DNA of 62,675 nt, from positions 69,408-132,082 of the forward strand of contig JAHFED010000009.1 of NCBI GenBank assembly GCA_023248635.1, written 5' to 3'. The notes under the pieces were generated by a model. The model was not told where the DNA came from and did no database searches. It worked only from the letters and a program-made list of their open reading frames with translations. The position numbers were made by a program, and so were the translations under genes. Of the stretch, positions 34,178-41,804 are shown one piece after another; position 1 is the stretch's first letter, and each line of letters begins with the position of its first letter. This stretch comes from Myxococcales bacterium. Its GTDB lineage: Bacteria > Myxococcota > UBA727 > VGSZ01.

Positions 34178-34195
34178 CCCCGAGCGCACTAGACC
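34167..34195 (+). promoter_or_regulatory. candidate sigma-70-type promoter of ffs
   Basis: TTGAAG (34167-34172), a spacer of exactly 17 bases, then TAGACC (34190-34195), which would start transcription near 34202, the first base of the SRP RNA stem. The -10 box is weak, but spacing and position agree. Confidence 0.5.
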
Positions 34196-34200
34196 GACCT

Positions 34201-34290
34201 TGCTGCTGCGCAATCGCAAAGCCTGAACCCCGCCAGGCCCGGAAGGGAGCAACGGTAGGGTCCCCTGCGATGTGCGCAGCAGTTTTTTTT
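34201..34290 (+). ncRNA. ffs: signal recognition particle RNA, small bacterial (4.5S) type
   Basis: The conserved domain IV of SRP RNA is present: GCCAGGCCC, the GGAA tetraloop, and GGGAGCAACGG. These bases bind Ffh. The ends pair as CTGCTGCGCA (34203-34212) with TGCGCAGCAG (34273-34282), and eight T residues (34283-34290) follow the closing stem as terminator. The whole is about 80-90 bases, the short form found in most Gram-negative bacteria. The RNA directs inner-membrane proteins to the SecYEG channel together with Ffh and FtsY. No gene lies between it and the lipoprotein start at 34336. Confidence 0.93.
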
Positions 34291-34335
34291 GCTCACTGTC
34301 GCCAGTTGCCGCCCAGGCAGAGATTGGGAGCCGCC

Positions 34336-34998
34336 GTGTCGCGCGTCGTCGTCGTCGTCGCCCTCGGGCTGGCCGCGTGTTCGGGAAACCAGCGCAAGCC
34401 CGACGGAGCCGTCGACGCCGCTCCCGCCCTTGTGGGTCGCTGGGAGTCCCCGTGTTTTGGCGTGGCCAACGAAGACGGCACCGATGGCTACGCGCGCCTC
34501 AGCTACGCTCTGACGTCGGCGACGTGGTCGAGGGAGAGTTCCGCCTTCGCCGACGACGCCTGCGCCGCGGAACTGGGCTTCGTGCACGAAGATGGCGTGT
34601 GGACCGTCGAGAAAGCACCGTCGACGCTGCCGGGTGTCTTTGAGCTGCGCTTCGACCTTCGTGGTCGCTGGGTCACCCCGCACGTCGACGGTTATGTCGC
34701 TTTTCTGCAATCCATGGACTGCGGGAAGGCGCCCTACGTCGTCGACACCCCCCAGGACATCTTCGCCGCTGGCTGTCCGAACCTCGGCCTGGAGCCCATC
34801 ACCGCCTGCTCATCGGAGTACGACCTCGTCTTCGTCAACGGCGGAATCCTGCAGGTGGGGCTGAGAAGCAAAGACAAGAACCTGTGCGCGCCGGATCGCC
34901 GCCCCACCTCGCTGGGTGCGCCGGTCCTCCAGAAGAGCACGACGCCGCCGTCAAAGCCCTGGGGCAAGCAAGCGCATGCGTCTGCTGATCGCCCCTGA
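34336..34998 (+). CDS. lipoprotein of unknown function
   Basis: Lipoprotein of 220 residues from GTG 34336: VSRVVVVVALGLAAC, with lipidation at Cys15. The longer open frame would start inside the SRP RNA gene and is rejected. The mature part begins LVGRWESPCFG, a lipocalin-like or heat-stable-enterotoxin-like opening often seen in 'value of treatment' beta-barrel proteins, and has six further cysteines. The family was not recognised. Its 3' end overlaps the start of the glycerate kinase gene by 23 bases. Confidence 0.65.
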   Translation: MSRVVVVVALGLAACSGNQRKPDGAVDAAPALVGRWESPCFGVANEDGTDGYARLSYALTSATWSRESSAFADDACAAELGFVHEDGVWTVEKAPSTLPGVFELRFDLRGRWVTPHVDGYVAFLQSMDCGKAPYVVDTPQDIFAAGCPNLGLEPITACSSEYDLVFVNGGILQVGLRSKDKNLCAPDRRPTSLGAPVLQKSTTPPSKPWGKQAHASADRP

Positions 34999-36139
34999 CA
35001 AGTTCAAGGGCTCCCTCGACGCCGTCGACGTCGCTGCTGCCTTGGCGGCGGGCTGGCGGGCTGGATGGTCAGACGTGCTCGAGGTGCGCACCCTGGCTGT
35101 GGCCGACGGGGGCGAGGGAACGGCGGCGGCCATCGCTGACGCCGTCGGCGCCCTCTGGGTCTCTTGCGCGGGCCACGATGCCCTCGGGCGGCCCATCACC
35201 GCGCGCTATGCGCTGCTGCCCCAAGGTTCGTCGCCACGCAGCGCGATCATCGACGCCAGCGACAGCTGTGGCTTGATGCGCATCGAGCCGGCACTGCGCG
35301 ACCCATTGCGCGCCTCGACCTTTGGCACCGGAGAGGTCCTGCGCCACGCCCTCGTCGACAGCGGCGCCGACCGCATCGTTCTCGGCATCGGTGGCAGCGC
35401 GACCAACGACGGCGGCAGCGGCCTCGCTCGAGCCCTGGGCTACGCCTTCGTCGACGCAAACGGCGCTGAGGTGCCACCCGGACCTGCGGGCCTGCGCTCC
35501 CTCGCGCGCATCGAGGAGCCCGAGCCGCCGTGCTGGCCGGAATCCTGTCGCGTCGTCGTCGCCTGCGACGTGCGCATCCCCCTGCTGGGATCGCGCGGCG
35601 CCACGGTCCTCTTTGGTCCGCAAAAGGGCCTGACCCAAGCAGCCGATCGCAGCGAAGCCGAAGCAGGCCTGCAGCGCTTCGCCGACGTCGTCGCCGCCAC
35701 CTTCGGGATCGATGTGCGCGCGGTGCCCGGTGCGGGCGCCGGCGGCGGCCTCGCGTTTGGCCTGCTGTCTTTGCTCGGGGCACGCGCCGAGATCCGATCC
35801 GGCTTCGACGTCGTCGCCGAGGCCCTCGACCTCGAAGCCGCCGTTGCCTGGTCCGATCTCGTGCTCACCGGCGAGGGTCGCCTCGACGCCCAGAGCCTCG
35901 AGGGCAAAGCGCCCTGCAGCGTCGCAGCCCTGGCCCGACGGCGTGGCAAACGAGTCGTCGCCTTCGCCGGCTCCATCGACGTCGACGCTGCCCCCGCTCT
36001 GGCTGCGGTGTTCGATGAGCTCAACGAGCTGCGCGCCGTGGATCCCACCCTCTCGCAGACGGAGTGCATGGCACGGGCAGCGGAGTTGCTGTGCCTGTGC
36101 GCGACGCAAGCCGCACAACGCTGGAGCGCACGCTGTTGA
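34976..36139 (+). CDS. glycerate 2-kinase
   Basis: Class I glycerate kinase (GarK/GlxK family) of 387 residues, which phosphorylates D-glycerate at position 2. Typical stretches are LIAPDKFKGSLDA at the start, AVADGGEGT, GIGGSATNDGGSGLARALG, PGAGAGGGLAFGL and LTGEGRLDAQSLEGKAP. ATG 34976 begins the conserved N-terminus directly. It overlaps the lipoprotein gene by 23 bases. The neighbours give no hint of a glyoxylate or serine pathway. It converges on the Nudix gene with a 44-bp gap. Confidence 0.92.
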   Translation: MRLLIAPDKFKGSLDAVDVAAALAAGWRAGWSDVLEVRTLAVADGGEGTAAAIADAVGALWVSCAGHDALGRPITARYALLPQGSSPRSAIIDASDSCGLMRIEPALRDPLRASTFGTGEVLRHALVDSGADRIVLGIGGSATNDGGSGLARALGYAFVDANGAEVPPGPAGLRSLARIEEPEPPCWPESCRVVVACDVRIPLLGSRGATVLFGPQKGLTQAADRSEAEAGLQRFADVVAATFGIDVRAVPGAGAGGGLAFGLLSLLGARAEIRSGFDVVAEALDLEAAVAWSDLVLTGEGRLDAQSLEGKAPCSVAALARRRGKRVVAFAGSIDVDAAPALAAVFDELNELRAVDPTLSQTECMARAAELLCLCATQAAQRWSARC

Positions 36140-36183
36140 GGCCCGGGGCGCTTGGGTTCGCTTCTCGCTGATGCAGGAAGGGA

Positions 36184-36678
36184 TCAGCCGGCGCGCCGTG
36201 CTTGCTGCCAGAAACGCGCGAGCGCCGCAGTGTGCAGCGCGAACGCCAGCTCGGCGGGCGCGCGCAAAAGCACGCGGTCGCTGGTCTCTGACGTCGTGAC
36301 AAAGGGGGGAAGCGCCTGACTCTCCAGTCGGGGGCCCACGCCAAAAATCAGCAGGGTGTCGCCGCCGCCGACGACGCAGAAGAGCTCGATTTCTTGGGAG
36401 GGCACCACGATGCCCGTCTCTTCGCGCAGCTCCCGTGCGGCTGCCTGCTCCCAGCTCTCGCCGAAGTCCACGTAACCGCCGGGCAAGGCGAGCTTGCCGC
36501 TGCCGGGGCCGCTGGGCCCACGCCGCACCACGATGACGCCGTCGTCGACGGGCAGGATGAGTACTGCAACGGGAACGGGGTTCCGGTAGCTGGTGGCGCC
36601 ACAGGCGCAGCGGCGGGGCCACGAAGCACCAGCGACAAAGGCCGCTCCGCAATGGGAGCAATGCGCGTTCTTCACCAT
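36184..36678 (-). CDS. Nudix hydrolase with N-terminal zinc ribbon
   Basis: Protein of 164 residues. A zinc ribbon CSHCG...CACG (7-27) precedes the Nudix domain. The Nudix box is complete: GGYVDFGESWEQAAARELREETG, with the REEXG core for Mg. Members with this ribbon resemble NudC-type and ADP-ribose/NADH pyrophosphatases, but the residues that fix the substrate are not clear. The ATG at 36678 is chosen as the start of the ribbon. The open frame upstream runs into a MITE-like element. Confidence 0.88.
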   Translation of the reverse strand: MVKNAHCSHCGAAFVAGASWPRRCACGATSYRNPVPVAVLILPVDDGVIVVRRGPSGPGSGKLALPGGYVDFGESWEQAAARELREETGIVVPSQEIELFCVVGGGDTLLIFGVGPRLESQALPPFVTTSETSDRVLLRAPAELAFALHTAALARFWQQARRAG

Positions 36679-36731
36679 CCCGCAAAGGTACACTCCCGAC
36701 GACGACGGCTGCGCCTGCGGTGGCCGCGCGT

Positions 36732-36902
36732 TAGTGCCCCGGAACCGAGGTGCCTTGATGAAATCGCGCCGCGGATTTTCGTCGAGGGCAAGGCGCGGCG
36801 GAGGGCTGGCCCTCGTGGCCAGACCAAGATGCAAGCACGCAACGATGCCATCGGCGAAAAGACCAAGCGAGTTCGCATAGAAACCTCGGTTCCAGGGCAC
36901 TA
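36732..36902. mobile_element. 171-bp fold-back element (MITE), IS630/Tc1-type ends
   Basis: Left end (TA)GTGCCCCGGAACCGAGGT (36732-36751) and right end ACCTCGGTTCCAGGGCAC(TA) (36883-36902) are inverted repeats with one mismatch over 18 bases, each flanked by TA. Inner parts also fold back imperfectly (TTTTCGTCGAGGGCA against the reverse of TGCCATCGGCGAAAA). No coding capacity. TA flanks are the target duplication of IS630/Tc1-mariner elements. Confidence 0.65.
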
Positions 36903-36907
36903 GAGCT

Positions 36908-36924
36908 CGGGGGCTGCGCCCCCG
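36908..36924. repeat. GC hairpin beside the MITE
   Basis: CGGGGGC-TGC-GCCCCCG, perfect 7-bp arms; followed by CGCCGGCAAGCCGGACGC, which resembles part of the 217-bp repeat (37842, 54379). The rest of this 368-bp gap (36679-37046) holds only the MITE and nothing else clear. Confidence 0.5.
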
Positions 36925-37046
36925 CCCTACGCCGGCAAGCCGGACGCAGGGTCCCACCCCATCCTTGCTCCCTCCGGTCGCGAGCGCTTTCTGGCAATCA
37001 GATCAAAAGGAAAGCGTTCTAGGCTTGGTCCTTCGCAGGAGCCTCC

Positions 37047-37604
37047 ATGATTCGAGTTGCGCTCTGGTTGTCGTGTGTGCTCGTCGCCCTGCCCTCCCTC
37101 GCGGTCGACGTCGCTGGGGTCAAGATCAAAGAGACCACCAACCTCGGAGGCCAGACGCTGGTGCTCAACGGCGCCGGCCTGCGCACCAAGGTAATCTTCA
37201 ACGTCTACGTCGCCAGTCTCTATGTACCCAAGAAGGCCGCTAACCTCTCCGCCGTCCTGGCCACGGGGCCGCGGCGGGTGCAGCTGAACCTGCTGCGCAC
37301 CCTCGAAGGCGACAAGCTCGTCGAGGCTTTCAACGACGGTCTCAAGGACAACAACAGCGCGGCAGAAATGACAGCGACGCAGGCCGGCCGCGCGCAAATG
37401 ACCACCATCATGAAGGCCTTCGGCGAGGTCAAAGAAGGCGACGTCGTCGGGATCGATTACGTCGACGGCGCCACGACCATCAGCCTCAACGGCGTCGCCA
37501 AAGGCACCATCGCCGGCGAAGCTTTCAACCAGGCGCTGATGAGGATCTGGCTCGGCGCCCAGCCCGTACAGGCGGACCTCAAGAAAGCGCTGCTGGGGGG
37601 ATAG
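37047..37604 (+). CDS. exported chalcone isomerase-like protein
   Basis: Protein of 185 residues with a signal peptide (MIRVALWLSCVLVALPSLA). The mature part follows the bacterial chalcone isomerase-like fold: LVLNGAGLRTKVIFNVYVASLYVPKKAAN...GPRRVQLNLLRTLEGDKLVEAFNDGLKDN...GDVVGIDYVDGATTISLNGVAKGTIAGEAFNQALMRIWLG. Bacterial members lack chalcone isomerase activity as far as known and probably bind fatty acids in the periplasm. The ATG has a weak GGAG site (CAGGAGCCTCC). It is followed after 9 bases by a small membrane protein gene. Confidence 0.82.
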   Translation: MIRVALWLSCVLVALPSLAVDVAGVKIKETTNLGGQTLVLNGAGLRTKVIFNVYVASLYVPKKAANLSAVLATGPRRVQLNLLRTLEGDKLVEAFNDGLKDNNSAAEMTATQAGRAQMTTIMKAFGEVKEGDVVGIDYVDGATTISLNGVAKGTIAGEAFNQALMRIWLGAQPVQADLKKALLGG

Positions 37605-37613
37605 AATCGGCCC

Positions 37614-37844
37614 ATGGGCATCCTGATCGGTTTGGGCATCGTCTGCGCCGTCGTCGTCGTCTGGGCCTTCGTGCGCGGTTTTCGCGACGGTCCGGGCTCG
37701 ATCACCTCTCCACCCCGGCGCGAGTACAACTGCAGCTGCTGCGGTTGCAGCGTGTCGACGGAGTACAACCTCGACGGCCAATGCGAGGGCTGCTGGGATC
37801 GCCACTTCAGCAACGCTTCAGAAATGTTGGACCGCGAGGACTGA
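37614..37844 (+). CDS. small membrane protein with Cys-rich tail
   Basis: Protein of 76 residues: one N-terminal transmembrane helix (GILIGLGIVCAVVVVWAFV), a short linker and a cytoplasmic-type Cys cluster, CSCCGC...GQCEGCW, that could form a zinc finger. No family was recognised. It follows the chalcone isomerase-like gene closely. Its stop codon is the first base triplet of the 218-bp structured repeat. Confidence 0.6.
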   Translation: MGILIGLGIVCAVVVVWAFVRGFRDGPGSITSPPRREYNCSCCGCSVSTEYNLDGQCEGCWDRHFSNASEMLDRED

Positions 37845-38059
37845 TCCCCGATCTCGCTGAACTTCGACCGCGGAGCGGTCTCGTTCATCTCCTTCGGGGA
37901 TGCTCCTCTGGGAGGTCTGGTGCAGACCTCCCAGAGCGCCGGCGGAGCCGGACGCGGGGCCCCCACCAACTCCGCGTTCCGCGGGCGCGCTTCACGCGCA
38001 TCATCCCGCGTCTTTCCCATCTCGGAACGCGGTCGAACATCAAGCGGACGCGGGATGAG
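37842..38059. repeat. 218-bp structured repeat, copy 1
   Basis: Nearly identical to 54379-54595, same orientation. It starts at the TGA stop of the preceding gene (TGATCCCCGA) and ends GCGGGATGAG. Stems: ATCCCCGA (37844-37851) with TCGGGGAT (37894-37901); 14-bp arms 37906-37919 with 37923-37936; CCGCGTTCCG (37972-37981) with CGGAACGCGG (38023-38032); CATCCCGCGTC (38002-38012) with GACGCGGGATG (38047-38057). The last two stems interleave, as in a pseudoknot. Confidence 0.85.
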
Positions 38060-38070
38060 GGGGCTTGGGA

Positions 38071-39102
38071 TCATTCCTCGAAGAGGGAGGTCTGCGTCTT
38101 CTTTGGGGCTGTTTTCCCGAGGTGCTCGTAGGCCCGCGGCGTGGCCACGCGTCCGCGGGGGGTGCGCATGAGCAGGCCTTCCTGCAAGAGATAGGGCTCG
38201 TAGACATCTTCGATGGTGTTGGCTTCTTCGCCGAGGGAGGCCGCCAGCGTGTCGAGCCCCACCGGGCGGCCGTCGAACTTGTCGATGAGGGTCTCGAGCA
38301 GGCGCTTGTCCATGTCGTCGAGACCTTTGCGATCGACGCCGAGACGATCAAGAGCGTGTTGGGCGACGGTGAGTGTGATGCGGCCCTGGTGCAGCACCTC
38401 GGCGAAGTCGCGGATGCGCCGCAGCAACCGGTTGGCGATGCGCGGAGTGCCCCGGCAACGGGTCGCGATCTCGATGGCGCCGGCGTCGTCGAGATCGATC
38501 TTCAGCAGGTCCGCTGACCGAACGAGGATGGTCTGCAGATCCTCGTGGCTGTAGAAATCCAGGCGGGCCGTGAAGCCAAAGCGATCCCGCAACGGCGACG
38601 TCAACAGCCCCGTTCTGGTGGTGGCCCCGACGAGGGTGAAGGGCTTGAGATCGAGAGCGATGGATCGAGCGTGGGCGCCTTCGCCGATGAGCACATCGAA
38701 GCGAAAATCCTCCATGGCCGGGTAGAGATTCTCCTCGACGGCGGGCGTGAGGCGGTGGATCTCGTCGATAAAGAGCACGTCACCGGCACCGAGGTGGGTC
38801 ACGAGGCCAGCGAGATCGCCCTTCTTTTCGATGGCCGGACCGCTGGTCTGGTGCAACACGGCCCCCATCTCGTGGGCGATGATGTGGGCCAGCGTGGTCT
38901 TTCCCAGGCCCGGTGGCCCGCAGAGCAGCACATGATCGAGGGGTTCGCCCCGACGTCGCGCCGCCTGGGCGAACACCTGCAGGTTCTCCTTCAGTGCCTT
39001 CTGGCCCACGTAGTCGGCGAAGGTCTGAGGGCGCAGCGCGTGATCGAGCTTCTGCTCCTCTGCCCCTGCTTGGCGCTGCAGCAGCCCTCGCTGGGCTGTC
39101 AT
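38071..39102 (-). CDS. ruvB: Holliday junction branch migration ATPase RuvB
   Basis: AAA+ motor of 343 residues that drives branch migration with RuvA. Walker [10 protein letters not shown], Walker B FIDEIHRL, the sensor stretch [20 protein letters not shown] with the arginine finger, and the C-terminal winged helix ([19 protein letters not shown]) are complete. ATG 39102 overlaps the stop of the upstream gene (ATGA). ruvA and ruvC are not in the window. Stop lies 12 bases beyond the end of repeat copy 1 on the other side. Confidence 0.95.
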   Translation of the reverse strand: MTAQRGLLQRQAGAEEQKLDHALRPQTFADYVGQKALKENLQVFAQAARRRGEPLDHVLLCGPPGLGKTTLAHIIAHEMGAVLHQTSGPAIEKKGDLAGLVTHLGAGDVLFIDEIHRLTPAVEENLYPAMEDFRFDVLIGEGAHARSIALDLKPFTLVGATTRTGLLTSPLRDRFGFTARLDFYSHEDLQTILVRSADLLKIDLDDAGAIEIATRCRGTPRIANRLLRRIRDFAEVLHQGRITLTVAQHALDRLGVDRKGLDDMDKRLLETLIDKFDGRPVGLDTLAASLGEEANTIEDVYEPYLLQEGLLMRTPRGRVATPRAYEHLGKTAPKKTQTSLFEE

Positions 39103-39677
39103 TTCAAGGGAGCGGGCGGCGGCAGGGGTGCCGTGGGGGGATGGCCGGCCGGGTCGGCCAGCAAGGCCTTGGTGAGGCGCTGTGCGACGAGGGGGAGCTT
39201 GTCGAGCAGCTTCATCTGCTTGGCCGGCGTCGTCTCTTCGAGCTTCACCAGCGGCTTGTCGGAGTAGAGCGCGGCGGGATCGGCTCCTTCGGCGGTGGGA
39301 CCCGCTTGCAGGGTGAGGACGGCGTCGCCACCGCGCACCACCAGCGATGCCGAGACGACGAATTTCACCAACTCCAAGCGGGCCTGCACGTTTTCGACGG
39401 CAGGGCTGGCGGTACCAATCATCGACGACGCCGCCGCGAATCCGAGGATCTGCCGCACGTCGGGGGCGCAGAGCACGTCGAAGCGCTTCTCTTTGGCCAC
39501 GGCCCCACACAGCGCCGACGTCAAGGCCCCCACCTCGGCCTTGAGCTTGGGATCGCTGGCGGCGACGTCGTCGACGAAGACGAGCACGCGTTCATCGGCG
39601 GCCCGGGCGATTTGCGGGATCAGCACCAAGGCCACGAGGGCAAACACTTGGCCCGGACGGAGGGCAGCACAGTTCAT
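39099..39677 (-). CDS. exported curli/TolB-like domain protein
   Basis: Protein of 192 residues with an N-terminal signal segment ([19 protein letters not shown]). The rest resembles the N-terminal domain of the protein at 23969: [10 protein letters not shown]..., [28 protein letters not shown], and a strand pair [20 protein letters not shown]. The CsgG/TolB-like fold is inferred from this pattern. A Pro-rich tail ends it. ATG 39677 lies 7 bases after the TlpA-like gene; its end overlaps the ruvB start. Function unknown. Confidence 0.6.
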   Translation of the reverse strand: MNCAALRPGQVFALVALVLIPQIARAADERVLVFVDDVAASDPKLKAEVGALTSALCGAVAKEKRFDVLCAPDVRQILGFAAASSMIGTASPAVENVQARLELVKFVVSASLVVRGGDAVLTLQAGPTAEGADPAALYSDKPLVKLEETTPAKQMKLLDKLPLVAQRLTKALLADPAGHPPTAPLPPPAPLK

Positions 39678-39684
39678 CGGCCGC

Positions 39685-40398
39685 TCAACCCTTGCCCTTG
39701 GCCGGCGTCGTCGGCTTGGGATCTTCTTTGGCGATGTCTTTGGTTGCGGGCGCCAGGGGCGCAAGGCCGAGCTGAGCGCGGACTTCGTTTTCGAGGTTGG
39801 CCTTGAGGTCGGTGGTGTAGCCGACGTGGACGACCTTCACGTTGCCCGCGGGGTCGAGCATCAACATGTAGGGCAGGCGCTCGGCGGCGTAGCGACGAGC
39901 GACCACCTGAAAGCGATCGTGGACGACGGGAAAATGGACGCCGCTCGCCTTGGCGAGGTTGATGATCTCGTTCTTTTGTTCGTCGCCTTTGTCGATGCTC
40001 ACGAGCATCACCCCCAAGCCCTGGTCCTTGTAGGCGTCGTAGAGGCGCGCGAGTTCGGGCATCTCTTTTTTGCAGGGGTCGCAGTAGGTGGCGAAGAAGC
40101 TCATGATGACGAGCTTCTTGGCCTCGTCGGGTCGGTCGCCCGTCCACTTGCCCGGACCCCACTTCACGCCCTTGGGCTGCAAGGGACCCGCCGCCACCTT
40201 GGGAGGAACGAAGTCGTTGACGACGGGGAGCACGAACTGCGGCACGTTCGTCCCCACCGCCAGGCCCTCCGATCCCGCGGCGTCGCTGGCACGGGCCGCG
40301 AAGCTACCCACCAGCGTGAGGGTGCAGACCGAGAGGACACGAACGACACCGACAACGCGCACAATGGACTCCTTCAAGACAACGGCATCTTGAAACAA
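39685..40398 (-). CDS. TlpA-like exported thioredoxin
   Basis: Protein of 237 residues with an N-terminal signal anchor (VVGVVRVLSVCTLTLVGSFAARA). Thioredoxin fold with KLVIMSFFATYCDPCKKEMPELARL; the redox pair is Cys106-Cys109 (CDPC), and the cis-Pro lies in ERLPYMLML. It resembles TlpA/ResA-like proteins that reduce disulfides outside the inner membrane, for instance in cytochrome c maturation. Starts 5 bases after the hisS stop, so it is co-transcribed with hisS and the next gene. Confidence 0.85.
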   Translation of the reverse strand: MFQDAVVLKESIVRVVGVVRVLSVCTLTLVGSFAARASDAAGSEGLAVGTNVPQFVLPVVNDFVPPKVAAGPLQPKGVKWGPGKWTGDRPDEAKKLVIMSFFATYCDPCKKEMPELARLYDAYKDQGLGVMLVSIDKGDEQKNEIINLAKASGVHFPVVHDRFQVVARRYAAERLPYMLMLDPAGNVKVVHVGYTTDLKANLENEVRAQLGLAPLAPATKDIAKEDPKPTTPAKGKG

Positions 40399-40403
40399 AG
40401 AAC

Positions 40404-41693
40404 TCAGGGGCGGCCGGCGACGACGTTTGCTCTGAGCGCTGACACATCGAGTGCCACCTCGCAGACGTCGCCCGTCGCCATCGTCTTCACCTTCACCGTT
40501 CGAGCAGCAATGTCGCTTGAACCGATGAGCGCCGACAAGCGCGCGCCCGACTTGTCCGCACTCTTGCGCTGGGCCCGCTCCGGGCGACCGCGGACGTCGA
40601 CGACGACGCGGATCCCGCTGCCTCGGAGCTGGTAGGCCAAACGCTCACATTCCAGCCGGCCGGCGTCGTCGGCGGAAACCAGCGCGAGCTCGGGTGCATC
40701 GGCGACGGGTGCGGAGCCGACCGCCTTCATCATCAGCACCAGACGCTCGATGCCGCCGGCGAAGCCCACAGCCGGGGTGGATCGTCCGCCCAGGGCCTGC
40801 ACCAGCCCGTCGTAGCGGCCGCCCGCGCACACGGTGGACTGGGCGCCGAGCCCGGCTTCGCCGACGAACTCGAAGACCGTGCGGGTGTAGTAGTCGAGCC
40901 CGCGCACGAGCATGGGGTCGATGGTGAAGGGAATGCCCAAGCGCGAAAGCCCGGCCGTGACGTCGTCGAAGTGGCCCCGGGCCGCGTCTGAGAGGAAATC
41001 GATGGGCTTGGGCGCGGCGAAGGCGATGAGCTGATCGTCCTTTGCCTTGCTGTCAAAGATGCGCAGCGGATTTTGTTGCAGACGCCGCTTGCTGTCGTCG
41101 GAGAGGCGGTCTTGCTGTTGTCCGAAATACTCGATCAATGCAGCAGTATATGCTGCGCGCTCGGCCGGGTCGCCAAGGGAATTGATCAGCAGCTTCGTCG
41201 TCGGCGCCAGGCCAAGACGGGCCAGGAGCGTGTGCACCAAGGCGATGACGGTGATGTCCATCGAGGGCTCGGCGAAGCCGAAAGCCTCGCAGCCGATCTG
41301 GTGGAATTGACGACGACGACCGGCCTGCGGCTGCTCTCGTCGGAACATGGGCCCGGTGTAGAAGACCTGTTGGAAACTGTCGGCGGCGAGCTTGCCGGCC
41401 TCGAGCAGGGCCCGCACGACGCCGGCGGTGTTCTCGGGGCGCAGGCAGACCGACTTGCCCGCGCTGTCGCGCCCGCCTTTGTCCTCGAAGGCGAACATCT
41501 CTTTGCCGACGATGTCGGTGCCTTCGCCGACGCTGCGGACAAAGAGCGCAGTCTCTTCGAGGATGGGAGTGCGGATCTCGCCGAAGCCGTAGGCCTGGAA
41601 GGTCTCTTGGGCCAGGTCCTCGATGTGCCGCCACCAGACCAGCTCCGTCTCGAAGAGGTCATCCATCCCTTTGACGGCGCGCAGCGGTTCCAT
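40404..41693 (-). CDS. hisS: histidyl-tRNA synthetase
   Basis: Class II synthetase of 429 residues, which charges tRNA-His. Motif 2 (FYTGPMFRREQPQAGRRRQFHQIGCEAFG), the histidine-binding LVRGLDYYTRTVFE and motif 3 (AVGFAGGIERLVLMM) are present, followed by the anticodon-binding domain (LALVSADDAGRLECERLAYQLRGSGIRVVVD). ATG 41693 begins the standard MEPLRAVKGMDDLF N-terminus. It heads hisS-tlpA-like-curli-like-ruvB. The 111 bases upstream contain a GACGAC tract and no clear promoter. Confidence 0.96.
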   Translation of the reverse strand: MEPLRAVKGMDDLFETELVWWRHIEDLAQETFQAYGFGEIRTPILEETALFVRSVGEGTDIVGKEMFAFEDKGGRDSAGKSVCLRPENTAGVVRALLEAGKLAADSFQQVFYTGPMFRREQPQAGRRRQFHQIGCEAFGFAEPSMDITVIALVHTLLARLGLAPTTKLLINSLGDPAERAAYTAALIEYFGQQQDRLSDDSKRRLQQNPLRIFDSKAKDDQLIAFAAPKPIDFLSDAARGHFDDVTAGLSRLGIPFTIDPMLVRGLDYYTRTVFEFVGEAGLGAQSTVCAGGRYDGLVQALGGRSTPAVGFAGGIERLVLMMKAVGSAPVADAPELALVSADDAGRLECERLAYQLRGSGIRVVVDVRGRPERAQRKSADKSGARLSALIGSSDIAARTVKVKTMATGDVCEVALDVSALRANVVAGRP

Positions 41694-41804
41694 GCCCCGC
41701 AGCTAGCCGACGACGACGACGACGACAAGGCGCGGCTTCATCGCGAGCGAAGCGCAGCGGAAGAACTGCCGCCCGCGAGGGCACAGGGTATTCCGGAGCC
41801 GGGA

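Noticed and set aside
34270-34335. N-terminal extension of the lipoprotein after ffs
   Set aside because: It would start inside the SRP RNA stem and terminator, and the signal peptide begins at GTG 34336.
35069-36685. 538-codon minus-strand frame over the glycerate kinase gene
   Set aside because: Arg-rich, no motifs; the opposite strand carries all conserved kinase residues.
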